Of a stretch of 46,560 bases of DNA, positions 32,057 to 40,207 are shown piece after piece (within the stretch, counting starts at the first letter, position 1; every line of letters starts with the position of its first letter). This stretch comes from Rhodospirillum sp. UBA1311. GTDB taxonomy: Bacteria > Pseudomonadota > Alphaproteobacteria > Rhodospirillales > Rhodospirillaceae. A program made the position numbers and the translations under genes. The DNA lies in NCBI GenBank assembly GCA_002307145.1, contig DBTR01000081.1, positions 1 to 46,560 of the forward strand, written 5' to 3'. The notes below the pieces were generated by a model that did not search any database, was not told the DNA's origin, and saw nothing but the letters and a program-made list of their open reading frames with translations.

Positions 32057-32851
32057 ATGCCGCTATCGACCCGTATCGCCGCGCATCTTCCGTTCTTGCG
32101 CCGCTACGCGCGGGCCCTCACCGGGTCGCAAACCTCGGGGGACGCTTATGTGTCGGCCGTGCTCGAAGCGCTGATCGCCGACGTGTCGATCTTCCCCCAA
32201 GCCACTGACGACCGGGTCGCGCTCTATAAACTCTTCGCCGGGCTCTACGGTTCCCTCAACGTCGACGTCTGGGACAACCCGTCGCCGTTCGCCTGGGAAC
32301 AGCGGGCCGCCGCGAACCTCCAGTCGATTCCGCCGGTGCCGCGCCAGGCGTTCCTGCTCGCCTCGGTGGAAGGCTTCCAACCGCCCGAGGTCGCCGAGAT
32401 TCTCGACGTGCCGGAGGACATGATCCACGAACTGCTCGAACGCGCCTCCACCGAGATTTCCCGCCAGGTGGCGACCGACATCATGATCATCGAGGACGAA
32501 CCCCTGATCGCGATGGACATCGAGGACATGGTCAAGAGCCTCGGCCATCATGTCACCGGCATCGCCCGCACCCGCGCCGAGGCGGTGGAACTCTTCGGCA
32601 AGACCCAGCCGAAGATGGTCCTGGCCGACATCCAGCTCGCCGACGGCAGTTCGGGCATCGACGCGATCAACGACATTCTTCAGTCGAACACGATCCCGGT
32701 GATCTTCATCACCGCCTTCCCCGAGCGCCTGCTCACCGGCGAGCGCCCCGAACCCACCTTCCTGGTCACCAAGCCGTTCAACCCCGACATGGTGAAAGCG
32801 CTGATCAGCCAGGCGCTGTTCTTCAACGAGCGGGCGGAAAAGGCAGCATAG
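32057..32851 (+). CDS. phyR: PhyR anti-anti-sigma response regulator
   Basis: A 264-aa general stress response master regulator. The N-terminal half (1-130) is a sigma-factor-like domain that mimics EcfG (PRQAFLLASVEGFQPPEVAE resembles region 4). The C-terminal half is a receiver (from about 140: DIMIIEDEPLIAMDIEDMVK) with phospho-acceptor D191 in MVLADIQLADGSSG, plus conserved Thr (FITAFPE) and Lys (VTKPFNPDM). When phosphorylated it binds NepR and frees EcfG. ATG 32057 follows CAGGAGA. Its promoter is an EcfG match, so it is autoregulated. Confidence 0.96.
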   Translation: MPLSTRIAAHLPFLRRYARALTGSQTSGDAYVSAVLEALIADVSIFPQATDDRVALYKLFAGLYGSLNVDVWDNPSPFAWEQRAAANLQSIPPVPRQAFLLASVEGFQPPEVAEILDVPEDMIHELLERASTEISRQVATDIMIIEDEPLIAMDIEDMVKSLGHHVTGIARTRAEAVELFGKTQPKMVLADIQLADGSSGIDAINDILQSNTIPVIFITAFPERLLTGERPEPTFLVTKPFNPDMVKALISQALFFNERAEKAA

Positions 32852-32860
32852 GAGCCGTGC

Positions 32861-32885
32861 GGAACCAAAAAGCGGCAGCGCCGTT
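32861..32885 (+). promoter_or_regulatory. EcfG-type promoter for DUF1328 gene
   Basis: GGAAC 32861-32865, 16-nt spacer, CGTT 32882-32885, starting 10 bases after the phyR stop and 36 before the DUF1328 start. Confidence 0.78.
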
Positions 32886-32921
32886 TTCCTTGCTAGAACA
32901 TCTATTTAGGAGAACGAGACC

Positions 32922-33086
32922 ATGCTGTATTACGCCGCCGTATTTTTAGTTATTGCCTTGATTGCAGGGTTCCTCGGCTTTGGCGGGATTGCTGGAACCG
33001 CGGCTGGAATCGCGAAATTCCTGTTTTTCCTCTTCCTCATCTTCCTGCTTGCCGCCGTTCTCACCGGTGTGGTGCGCGGCTTCTGA
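32922..33086 (+). CDS. DUF1328 (YtjA-like) small membrane protein
   Basis: A 54-aa protein with two membrane helices: MLYYAAVFLVIALIAGFLGF and, after the GIAGTAAGIA turn, FLFFLFLIFLLAAVLTG, ending in VVRGF. This is the DUF1328/YtjA pattern, a short stress-associated membrane protein of unknown role. ATG 32922 has TTAGGAGAACG upstream. Its own EcfG promoter sits in the 70-nt gap after phyR. Confidence 0.87.
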   Translation: MLYYAAVFLVIALIAGFLGFGGIAGTAAGIAKFLFFLFLIFLLAAVLTGVVRGF

Positions 33087-33138
33087 TCCGCGAAGGGCCG
33101 GACCCCTTCCCCGCCTCCACCGCATCGCCAAAACGATA

Positions 33139-33162
33139 CCGGCCGCCTCCAGGGCGGCCGGT
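33139..33162. terminator. GC-rich hairpin between DUF1328 and csbD genes
   Basis: CCGGCCGCC / GGCGGCCGG stem with a short loop between two convergent genes. There is no clear T-run, so termination strength is uncertain. Confidence 0.5.
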
Positions 33163-33194
33163 CGGCCTAAGATTTCTCGGACTCGGGGGTCAGG

Positions 33195-33398
33195 TTACCA
33201 GCGATTGCCGCCCAACCAGTCGTCGATCTGCTTGTCGGCTTCTTCCTCGGCGATGCCGTAGCGTTCCTGGATCCGGCCCGCAAGCTGCTTGCGGTTGCCC
33301 TTGATCACATCGAGGTCGTCGCCGGTGAGCTTGCCCCACTGAGTCTGGGCCTTGCCCTTGAATTGTTCCCAGTTGCCTTCGATCTGGTTCCAGTTCAT
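33195..33398 (-). CDS. CsbD family stress protein
   Basis: A 67-aa protein starting MNWNQIEGNWEQFKGKAQTQ and continuing WGKLTGDDLDVIKG, ending in DDWLGGNRW: the full CsbD family pattern. These small soluble general-stress proteins have no known biochemical role. Ribosome binding site AAAGGAG precedes ATG 33398. An EcfG promoter match is at 33452-33477. Confidence 0.92.
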   Translation of the reverse strand: MNWNQIEGNWEQFKGKAQTQWGKLTGDDLDVIKGNRKQLAGRIQERYGIAEEEADKQIDDWLGGNRW

Positions 33399-33451
33399 GC
33401 GTTCGCTCCTTTTGTTTCGGGTTCGGGTTGTTGACCCGAAGATGCTGGATT

Positions 33452-33477
33452 AACGTGAAGCAACGCGACACCGTTCC
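33452..33477 (-). promoter_or_regulatory. EcfG-type promoter for csbD
   Basis: Minus strand GGAAC, 17-nt spacer, CGTT, about 55 nt upstream of the CsbD start. Confidence 0.75.
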
Positions 33478-33531
33478 CAAAAATCTGCGGCCGAGGCCGC
33501 CCGTGCCCCCCAGCAGGATCGTTCCGCCCCG

Positions 33532-35139
33532 ATGAATCGCGCGCTGTCCCTGATCGTGTTTTTCGTCATCGCCCTGGTCGGCGTCTGGCTGTCGTTGTCG
33601 ATGCAGTCCGCCAGCATCGCGCGGCGCGACGCCGAACTCACCGTCCTCGTCAACGAGGCGGCGGACCGCACCGTCGAGCGTCTCTCGACCCACGCGACCC
33701 TGCTCCAGGCGACCGATGCGATGTTCGACGCCACCGCCGGGGCGATCAACCACGGTGCGCTGACCCGCTTCGTCAACCGGCTCGAAACCGACACCCGCCA
33801 CGCCGGCATCCACGGCATCGGCTTCGCCCTCCTGATCCGCTCCGGGCAGGAGGCGCGGGCGCGGCGGCTGATCAGCCGTACCTATGACCTCAACCCGGAA
33901 GTCGCGCCGAAGACCGACGCCTCGTGGCGCGCGCCGATCGTCTATCTCGAACCGCGGAATCCTCGCAACCTCGCCGCCCTCGGTCACGATCTCTACAGCG
34001 ATCCCTCGGTCCGACTCGCGATGGCCGAAGCCCTGGCGAGCGCCAAGCCGCGCGCTTCGGGGCCGGTGACCCTGCCGCAGGAGAGCTCCACCGACAAGCA
34101 GCGCGGCTTCCTGATGGTGATGCCGGTATTCGGCGTGCGCGCGCCCGACGCCGACAATTCCGCTTCGCTGCCCGCCGCCGGGTTCGTCTTCGCGCCGTTC
34201 CGCACCGGCGAGCTGTTCGCCGCCACCCTGTGGGGCGGCCATCCGCCGATGGAAATGCGGGTTTACGACAAGCAGGACCCCGGCACGCCCCTGTTCGCGA
34301 CCGAGGGCTTCCCGCCGGCCGGCGCCCGCCGCGTCGCGCAGACCGTCGACGTCGCGGGGCGCTCCTGGGTGTTCGAGGGCGCGTTCGTCGAGCCCGAGGG
34401 CTTCCAGATGGGCACCGGGCCGCTCACCGTTCTGCTCGGTTCGCTGCTCGTCGCGTTCACCCTCGCCTACGCCGTCGACGCACGGATCAAGGCGCTCGCG
34501 GTGATGCGCGAGATCCAGACGGTGTCGCAACAGGCGTTGATGGAAAAAGACCTGATGCTCCAGGAGATGAAGCATCGGATCAAGAATTCGATCGCGCGAA
34601 TTCTCGCGATCGCGCGGCAGACCGCCTCGACCTCCGGAAGCCTGGGCGAGTTCGAGAGTTCGTTCTTCGCCCGGCTCCAGGCGATGGCGGCGGCGCAAGA
34701 CGTGCTGACCCGCTCCCACTGGATGCGCGCCGACCTCCGCGCGCTGCTCGACAAGGAGCTCCAGCAGGTGTTCGGCGACTCCCTCACCGCCGCCCGAATC
34801 GACGGCCCCGAGGTCGAGCTGGCGGAGCGCGCCGCCCAGGCGTTCGGCCTGATCTTCCACGAACTCGCGACCAACGCCCTCAAATACGGCCACATCTGCG
34901 AGGCGGACAGCGCGCTCGCAATCGCGTGGCGGCTGTCGGGACCGGCGAACCGCCGCATCCTCCACTTCACCTGGGCCGAAACCAGCGCGAGCCCGATCGC
35001 CGAACCCGAGACCAACGGTTTCGGCACCCGCCTGATCCGCGCGAGCATCCAGGGCGAACTCGGCGGCACCTGGGAACGCACCTTCGTCGACGGCGGCGTG
35101 CGCATCGTCATCACCGCGCCGCTCCAAGGCCCGGGCTGA
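33532..35139 (+). CDS. CHASE-domain HWE/HisKA_2 sensor histidine kinase
   Basis: A 535-aa membrane kinase. Helix 1 (LSLIVFFVIALVGVWLSLSM) is followed by an extracytoplasmic CHASE domain (about 40-290; IHGIGFALLIRSG, APIVYLEPRNPRNLAALG, RGFLMVMPVFG). Helix 2 (LTVLLGSLLVAFTLAYAV) leads to an HWE/HisKA_2 core with EMKHRIKNSIARILAIA and HELATNALKYGH, then NGFGTRLI. This kinase class feeds PhyR, and its place near phyR suggests a second, membrane-side stress input. The signal is unknown. The ribosome binding site (AGGATCG) is modest. Confidence 0.9.
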   Translation: MNRALSLIVFFVIALVGVWLSLSMQSASIARRDAELTVLVNEAADRTVERLSTHATLLQATDAMFDATAGAINHGALTRFVNRLETDTRHAGIHGIGFALLIRSGQEARARRLISRTYDLNPEVAPKTDASWRAPIVYLEPRNPRNLAALGHDLYSDPSVRLAMAEALASAKPRASGPVTLPQESSTDKQRGFLMVMPVFGVRAPDADNSASLPAAGFVFAPFRTGELFAATLWGGHPPMEMRVYDKQDPGTPLFATEGFPPAGARRVAQTVDVAGRSWVFEGAFVEPEGFQMGTGPLTVLLGSLLVAFTLAYAVDARIKALAVMREIQTVSQQALMEKDLMLQEMKHRIKNSIARILAIARQTASTSGSLGEFESSFFARLQAMAAAQDVLTRSHWMRADLRALLDKELQQVFGDSLTAARIDGPEVELAERAAQAFGLIFHELATNALKYGHICEADSALAIAWRLSGPANRRILHFTWAETSASPIAEPETNGFGTRLIRASIQGELGGTWERTFVDGGVRIVITAPLQGPG

Positions 35140-35196
35140 CGGAACCATCCGCAGGCTACTGGATTGTCTTCCTTGAACTCTTTCAGGAAGATCGCA

Positions 35197-36291
35197 ATGT
35201 CCCTGACGCACCGCAACGCTCGCCCCAAGCCCGACCCCTCCACCCGCCCCGAGGCCCTGCCGATCGTCGCGCGCTGGGCAATCGTCCTCTCCGGCGGGGT
35301 GATCGTCCTCGCCGGGCTCGACGCCGCCAGCATGGTGTTCGCACCCCTTGCCCTCGCGGTGGTCTTCGGCCTGATGTTCGCGCCGCTGGCGCGCCGGATC
35401 GAGGAGTTCCGGGTGCCTCCGGCGATCTCGGCCCTGATCCTCACCCTCGCCATGACCGGGCTGCTCACCGCCTTCATTCTCGCCTTCGCCTGGCCGCTGT
35501 CGGTCTGGTTCGAACGCCTACCGGAGATCTGGGCCAAGATCCAGGCCGAGATCCTGAGCTGGCAGGGCACCTTCCCCGACGCAGCGACGCTTCGCAGCCA
35601 GTTCGGCAACGACCCGGCGGCAAGCGGCATGTCGGTCACCGTGGACGGCGGCAAGGCGGTGGAAAGCGCATTCCTGCTCGCCCCGGCGATGGTTTCGCAG
35701 ATCATCGTCTTCCTCGCCGGGCTGTATTTCTTCATCGCCACCCGCGACAGCCTGCGCAACGGCCTGATCGGCCTGTGTTCGACGCCCACCCAGTGCCGCC
35801 GCGTCGATCGCGTGATCGCGCGGGTCGAGATCGCAGTGTCGCACTACATGCTCGCGATCACCGCGATCAACCTGGCGATGGGAGTGTGCGTCGGAGCGGT
35901 GATGTGGATGATCGGCGCGCCGACGCCGTGGCTCTGGGGAATCCTCGCCTGCATCATGAATTTCGTGCCCTACGTCGGCACCGGGATCATGGTCGTCCTG
36001 CTGCTCGGCGTCGGCATGACGAATTTCGAAGGCTGGCAGATCTTCCTCCCCGCGCTCGGCCACTCGGCGGTCAACCTCGCCGAGAACCAGTTCGTCACCC
36101 CCCAGGTGCTGGGGCGGACGATGACCCTCAACCCGTTCGCGGTGTTCTTCGCGATCCTGTTCTGGCTGTGGCTGTGGGGGCCGATCGGCGGCCTCGTCGC
36201 GGTGCCGCTGCTGCTCGTCGCCGCCGCAGTGGTGGAAAGCGGCCGCCCGCGCCCCGCGGTCCGCGCCTCGACCCTCCGCAACCGCGCCTGA
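35197..36291 (+). CDS. AI-2E (PerM/TqsA) family transporter
   Basis: A 364-aa membrane protein of the AI-2E family with about eight helices. Paired N-terminal helices (WAIVLSGGVIVLAGLDAASM and PLALAVVFGLMFAPLARRIEE) are typical, as are the central amphipathic periplasmic-type segment and the C-terminal VNLAENQFVTPQVLGRTM and WGPIGGLVAVPLLLV. Members export small molecules or act as Na+/H+ antiporters; the substrate here is unknown. ATG 35197 follows CAGGAAG; a TTG at 35164 is possible but less likely. A strong palindromic terminator follows. Confidence 0.9.
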   Translation: MSLTHRNARPKPDPSTRPEALPIVARWAIVLSGGVIVLAGLDAASMVFAPLALAVVFGLMFAPLARRIEEFRVPPAISALILTLAMTGLLTAFILAFAWPLSVWFERLPEIWAKIQAEILSWQGTFPDAATLRSQFGNDPAASGMSVTVDGGKAVESAFLLAPAMVSQIIVFLAGLYFFIATRDSLRNGLIGLCSTPTQCRRVDRVIARVEIAVSHYMLAITAINLAMGVCVGAVMWMIGAPTPWLWGILACIMNFVPYVGTGIMVVLLLGVGMTNFEGWQIFLPALGHSAVNLAENQFVTPQVLGRTMTLNPFAVFFAILFWLWLWGPIGGLVAVPLLLVAAAVVESGRPRPAVRASTLRNRA

Positions 36292-36294
36292 AAA

Positions 36295-36326
36295 AACCCC
36301 GGCCCGGAAATTTCCGGGCCGGGGTT
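36295..36326. terminator. Bidirectional palindromic terminator
   Basis: AACCCCGGCCCGGAAA / TTTCCGGGCCGGGGTT is a perfect 16-bp-arm palindrome directly after the AI-2E gene stop and just before the convergent micro-ORF stop. Confidence 0.85.
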
Positions 36327-36330
36327 GGGG

Positions 36331-36405
36331 TCAGTTGTAGAGCAGCGCGATGAGAATGATGATCGGGATGGGTACGCCAAGCACCCAAAGCAGAATACTG
36401 CGCAT
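36331..36405 (-). CDS. 24-aa membrane micropeptide 2
   Basis: ATG 36405 is preceded by GGGAGA. The 24-aa product is almost entirely one membrane helix (MRSILLWVLGVPIPIIILIA, then LLYN). Short hydrophobic peptides of this type exist in many alphaproteobacteria, without known function. It follows another 24-aa membrane micropeptide by 32 nt, likely in one transcript from the EcfG promoter at 36547. Confidence 0.72.
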   Translation of the reverse strand: MRSILLWVLGVPIPIIILIALLYN

Positions 36406-36437
36406 CTCGGTTCTCCCTGTTGCGAAGCCGCCCGGAT

Positions 36438-36512
36438 CTAGCGGAACCCGAAGAAGGACAGGACCGCCATGATGACGACCACAAGTCCGATCAGGTAAAT
36501 GATGCCATTCAT
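36438..36512 (-). CDS. 24-aa membrane micropeptide 1
   Basis: ATG 36512 with a GAGGCAG ribosome binding site. The 24-aa product (MNGIIYLIGLVVVIMAVLSF then FGFR) is a single membrane helix with a basic C-terminus. A much longer frame runs upstream antisense to ku, but it would span an EcfG promoter and is a shadow. The promoter match, ribosome binding site and similar neighbour support a real stress-induced micropeptide. Confidence 0.72.
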   Translation of the reverse strand: MNGIIYLIGLVVVIMAVLSFFGFR

Positions 36513-36546
36513 GGCTCTGCCTCGTTGCAATGGATCATGGCGACAA

Positions 36547-36572
36547 AACGCCAGGACGGCGGGAAAGGTTCC
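36547..36572 (-). promoter_or_regulatory. EcfG-type promoter for membrane micropeptides
   Basis: Minus strand GGAAC, 17-nt spacer, CGTT, 34 nt before ATG 36512. It is back-to-back with the ku promoter, the two -35 elements being 24 bp apart. Confidence 0.75.
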
Positions 36573-36596
36573 TGCCGCGCGCCGCGCGCCACCGCC

Positions 36597-36621
36597 GGAA
36601 CCAAGCCCGCGCGCGCGCGTT
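36597..36621 (+). promoter_or_regulatory. EcfG-type promoter for ku-ligD
   Basis: GGAAC 36597-36601, 16-nt spacer of alternating GC, CGTT 36618-36621, about 50 nt before the ku start. Confidence 0.72.
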
Positions 36622-36671
36622 GATCGCATGATCCGCGCCGTTCGGGGCGCGACGAAACCCAAGGATCGGCG

Positions 36672-37478
36672 GTGGCCAGGGCTCTCTGGAAAGGCTCCTT
36701 GAAGATCGGCGAGCTGCGCTGCGCGGTGGCGCTGCACGGCGCGACCTCGACCGCCGAACGGATTTCGCTCTCCACCGTCGACCGCGCCACCGGCCATCGC
36801 GTGCGGCGGATCTACGCCGACCCGGTGAGCGGCCGCGAAGTGCCGCGCGAGGAGCAGGTCAAGGGCTACGGCGAGGAGGGCGACTGGACCATCCTCGAAC
36901 CCGAGGCGGTCGCCGCCACGGTGCCGGAAAGCACCAAGATCCTCGACGTCGGCGCGTTCGTCCGCTGCGACGCCATCGATACCCTCTACTTCGACAAACC
37001 CTACTACCTCCGCCCCGCCGACGCCGCCGCGCGCGAGGCCTTCGGGCTGATTCGCGAAGGCCTGCGCGCGGCGGGCGTCGCGGCGGTGGCGCGCGCGGTG
37101 CTGTTCCGCCGCGTCCGCTCGGTGCTGATCCGCAGCTTCGACGCCGGAATGATCGCCACCACCCTCAACTTCGACTACGCGGTGCGCCCGCCCGCCGAGG
37201 TCTTCGGCGAGATCGCGCCGCGCAAGATCGCCAAGGACATGCTCGACCTCGCCAAGCACATCATCGCCACCAAGTCCGGCCATTTCGACCCGGCGCAATT
37301 CGCCGACCGCTACGAGGACGCGCTCAAGGCGGTGATCGCGGCGAAGATCGCGGGCGAGGCCCTGCCCGCCCCGGCGAAGCGGAAGGCCGCGCCGGTGATC
37401 GACCTGATGACCGCGCTCAAACGAAGCGCGGCGGAGTCCAAACCGGTCAAACCGAAGACATCGCGCAAGGCGGGGTAA
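36672..37478 (+). CDS. ku: NHEJ DNA end-binding protein Ku (copy 1)
   Basis: A 268-aa bacterial Ku, the ring-forming homodimer that binds double-strand break ends and recruits LigD. It begins with ALWKGSLKIGELRCAVALHG, the family's N-terminal strand, and contains KGYGEEGDWTILEPE, IDTLYFDKPYYLRP, AVARAVLFRRVRSVLI and a Lys-rich C-terminal tail. The start is GTG 36672. ligD begins one base after its stop, so the two are one operon. The upstream EcfG promoter places end joining under general stress control, as reported for a ku gene in Sinorhizobium meliloti. Confidence 0.93.
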   Translation: MARALWKGSLKIGELRCAVALHGATSTAERISLSTVDRATGHRVRRIYADPVSGREVPREEQVKGYGEEGDWTILEPEAVAATVPESTKILDVGAFVRCDAIDTLYFDKPYYLRPADAAAREAFGLIREGLRAAGVAAVARAVLFRRVRSVLIRSFDAGMIATTLNFDYAVRPPAEVFGEIAPRKIAKDMLDLAKHIIATKSGHFDPAQFADRYEDALKAVIAAKIAGEALPAPAKRKAAPVIDLMTALKRSAAESKPVKPKTSRKAG

Positions 37479-37479
37479 A

Positions 37480-39957
37480 ATGGCCAAGCTCGCGACCTAC
37501 CGCGCCAAGCGCGACTTCAGCGTCACCTCCGAGCCCGCGGGCGGCGACGGCGAAGGCCAGGGCAACCGCTTCGTGGTGCAAAAGCACGACGCGCGCCGCC
37601 TCCACTACGATTTCCGCCTCGAACTCGACGGCGTGCTGAAAAGCTGGGCGGTGACCCGCGGCCCGAGCCTGGTGCCGGGCGAAAAGCGCCTCGCGGTCGC
37701 GGTCGAGGACCACCCGCTCGAATACGGCGACTTCGAAGGGATCATCCCGCAGGGCGAATACGGCGGCGGCACGGTGATCGTCTGGGATCGCGGCACCTGG
37801 ACCCCCGAAGGCGATCCGCGCAAGGGCCTGAAAAAAGGCCACCTCGATTTCAGCCTCTCGGGCGAAAAGCTCGGCGGCCGCTGGCACCTCGTGCGGATGA
37901 AGCCGAAGCCAAAGGAAAAACGCGAGAACTGGCTGCTGATCAAGGCCGACGACGCGGCCGCCCGTACCCCGGAGGCCCCCGACATCCTGGAAGAACGCCC
38001 GGATTCGGTGAAGTCCGGACGCGGCACCGAAGCCGTCGCCGCTCAACCCGAAGCGGTCTGGTCGAGCGTCGAACCCCTCCCCGCGCCGTCGCCGGGGCCG
38101 AAGGCGATCCCGGGCGCGCGCAAGGCGGCGTTGCCCGCATTCGTCGAGCCCGCCCTCGCCAGTCTGGTGTCCAAACCGCCCGGCGGCGCGCGCTGGGTGC
38201 ATGAGATCAAGTTCGATGGCTACCGCCTCCAGGCGCGTATCGACGCCGGCAAGGTCCGCCTCATCACGCGCGGCGGCCTCGACTGGACCGACAAGTTCGG
38301 CAAGGAGATCGCCGCCGCGCTCGCCGCCCTTCCCGCCAAGACCGCGCTGATCGACGGCGAACTGGTGGTGGAGGCGAGCAGCGGCGCGTCCGATTTCTCG
38401 GCGATGCAGGCCGACCTCGCGGAAGGCCGCACCGACCGCTTCGTCTACTACGCCTTCGATCTCCTCCACCTCGATGGCTTCGACCTGCGCGGCCTCCCCC
38501 TCGCCCAACGCAAATCCCTGCTCGCCCAACGCCTCGAAGGCGCCAGCCCGCGCATCCGCTTCAGCGCCGACTTTTCCGAAAGCGGCGAGATCGTGCTGCG
38601 CCACGCCTGCCGCCTCAGCCTCGAAGGCGTGGTCTCGAAGCGCGCCGACGCGCCCTACCGCTCCGGCCGTGGCAAAACCTGGGTGAAGTCGAAATGCACC
38701 GCGCGCCAGGAATGCGTGATCGGCGGCTACGTCCCCTCCACCACCATCCCCAAGGCGATCGGCTCGCTGGTGATGGGGGTGTTCGAGAACGACGCGCTGC
38801 GCCACGTCGGCCGCGTCGGTACCGGCTACACCGCCACCTTGGCGAAAAACCTGTTCCACCGCCTCGAACCCCTCGCCGTGCCGAAAAGCCCGTTCGCCGA
38901 GCGCCTGACCGCAGCGGAAGCCAAGGACGTGGTGTTCGTCCGCCCCGAATTCGTGGCCGAAGTCGAATTCCGCGGCTGGACCGCCGACGGCAACCTCCGC
39001 CACGCCGCTTTCCGTGGCTTGCGCGACGACAAACCCGCAACCGAGGTGGTGCGCGAAACCCCGCCCGGCAAAACCCCGCCGCCGCCGAAACCGCAAAAAC
39101 GCACCGTCCCCCTCACCCACCCCGACCGCCTCTATTGGCCGAACGCCGGCGTCACCAAGGCGGGCCTCGCCGACTACTACGCCGAAGTCTGGTCCCGCAT
39201 CGCGCCCTTCGTCGTCGGCAGGCCGCTCGCGCTCCTGCGCGCGCCCTCGGGCATCACCGGCCAGATGTTCTTCCAGAAGCACGCCTGGACCGGCGCGAAC
39301 CGCCGCATCGCCCGCGTCCCCGACCCCCAGGAACCCGGTGGCCAGCCGCTGCTCGCGATCGACGACCTCGACGGCCTGATCGCCCTGGTCCAGTCCGGCG
39401 TGCTCGAAATCCACCCCTGGGGCAGCACCCTCGCCGACTGGGAACATCCCGACATGCTGGTGGTCGACCTCGACCCCGGCGACGACGTGCCCTGGAACGC
39501 GGTGATCGCCGCCGCCGTCGAAACCCGCTCCCGTCTCGAAGCCTTCGGCCTCGCCGCGTTCGTCAAGACCTCGGGCGGCAAGGGCCTCCACGTCGTTGCC
39601 CCGCTCAAGCCCAAGGCCGACTGGATCGCCGCCAAGGCCTTCGCCAAAGCCCTCGCCGAAACCATGGCGCGGGAAAACTCCGACGCCTTCGTCGCCACCA
39701 TTACCAAATCGAAACGACGCGGCAAGATCCTCGTCGACTACCTCCGCAACCAACGCGGCGCCACCGCCGTCGCCCCCTACTCCACCCGCGCCCGCCCCGG
39801 CGCGCCGGTCTCGATGCCGCTCGCCTGGAACGAACTCTCCCCCGCCGTCGGCCCCGCCTACTTCACCGTCGAAAACGCCGCCGCCCGCCTCGCCGCCCTC
39901 GACACCGACCCGTGGGCGGAGTTCCGCAGCGCGGCGCGGCCCTTGCCGGAAACGTAA
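37480..39957 (+). CDS. ligD: Multifunctional NHEJ DNA ligase LigD
   Basis: An 825-aa enzyme with domain order phosphoesterase-ligase-polymerase. The N-terminal 3'-phosphoesterase (about 25-150) has FVVQKHDARRLHYDFRLELD and EYGGGTVIVWDRG. The ATP-dependent ligase domain has its adenylated lysine K244 in EIKFDGYRL, plus DGELVV and EGVVSKR. The C-terminal primase-type polymerase (from about 541) has THPDRLYWPNAGVTKAGLAD and the metal-binding VVDLDPGDD (about 661-669). All three activities look intact. It is coupled to ku upstream and ends at a convergent-junction repeat. Confidence 0.95.
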   Translation: MAKLATYRAKRDFSVTSEPAGGDGEGQGNRFVVQKHDARRLHYDFRLELDGVLKSWAVTRGPSLVPGEKRLAVAVEDHPLEYGDFEGIIPQGEYGGGTVIVWDRGTWTPEGDPRKGLKKGHLDFSLSGEKLGGRWHLVRMKPKPKEKRENWLLIKADDAAARTPEAPDILEERPDSVKSGRGTEAVAAQPEAVWSSVEPLPAPSPGPKAIPGARKAALPAFVEPALASLVSKPPGGARWVHEIKFDGYRLQARIDAGKVRLITRGGLDWTDKFGKEIAAALAALPAKTALIDGELVVEASSGASDFSAMQADLAEGRTDRFVYYAFDLLHLDGFDLRGLPLAQRKSLLAQRLEGASPRIRFSADFSESGEIVLRHACRLSLEGVVSKRADAPYRSGRGKTWVKSKCTARQECVIGGYVPSTTIPKAIGSLVMGVFENDALRHVGRVGTGYTATLAKNLFHRLEPLAVPKSPFAERLTAAEAKDVVFVRPEFVAEVEFRGWTADGNLRHAAFRGLRDDKPATEVVRETPPGKTPPPPKPQKRTVPLTHPDRLYWPNAGVTKAGLADYYAEVWSRIAPFVVGRPLALLRAPSGITGQMFFQKHAWTGANRRIARVPDPQEPGGQPLLAIDDLDGLIALVQSGVLEIHPWGSTLADWEHPDMLVVDLDPGDDVPWNAVIAAAVETRSRLEAFGLAAFVKTSGGKGLHVVAPLKPKADWIAAKAFAKALAETMARENSDAFVATITKSKRRGKILVDYLRNQRGATAVAPYSTRARPGAPVSMPLAWNELSPAVGPAYFTVENAAARLAALDTDPWAEFRSAARPLPET

Positions 39958-39958
39958 A

Positions 39959-40207
39959 AAGGCCGGGCTCTGCCCGGACCCGCAAAGGGCCTTGGGCCCT
40001 TTGATCCCTTTAGTTTTCGCGCGTCAGCGCAATCAACCGTCACGCCGCGTGATGGTTTGATGGCGCTACGCGCAAAAACCAGAACTTATGAGGTCGAGGA
40101 GGATTGTAGCCCGGTCGCCGAAGGCGGCTAAAGTGTCCAGTGGACACTTTAGAGGGCGAAAATCCCCCGGAGGGACCTCCTCGCGGGTCCGGGCAGAGCC
40201 CGGCCTT
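39959..40207. repeat. Convergent-junction repeat, copy B, with perfect 23-bp terminal inverted repeats
   Basis: Left end 39959-39981 is the exact reverse complement of right end 40185-40207 (23 bp, starting AAGGCCGGGCTCTGCCCGG). Between them are an AAAGGGCC/GGCCCTTT hairpin, an AACCGTCACGCCGCGTGATGGTT-type palindrome (arms pair except one G-T position), CGCTACGCGC, and ATGAGGTCGAGGAGG...CCTCCTCGCGGG. The hairpin loop of the last motif is interrupted by a 73-bp insert (40103-40175). The right end contains the stop codon of the convergent ku copy 2. Confidence 0.85.
40103..40175. repeat. 73-bp insert with perfect 12-bp-arm palindrome inside copy B
   Basis: Relative to copies A and C, these bases interrupt the GAGGAGG/CCTCCTC hairpin. 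They contain CTAAAGTGTCCA-G-TGGACACTTTAG (40128-40152), a perfect palindrome with a single central base, suggesting a second, nested palindromic element. Confidence 0.7.

Noticed and set aside
35141..35170. GGAAC upstream of the AI-2E-type transporter gene as an EcfG promoter
   Set aside because: No CGTT or GTT occurs at 16-17 nt spacing; only the -35-like half is present.
37447..39753. 768-codon minus-strand frame opposite ligD
   Set aside because: Composition typical of an antisense frame (Gly, Glu, Val, Phe-rich) and no motif; ligD is complete on the other strand.
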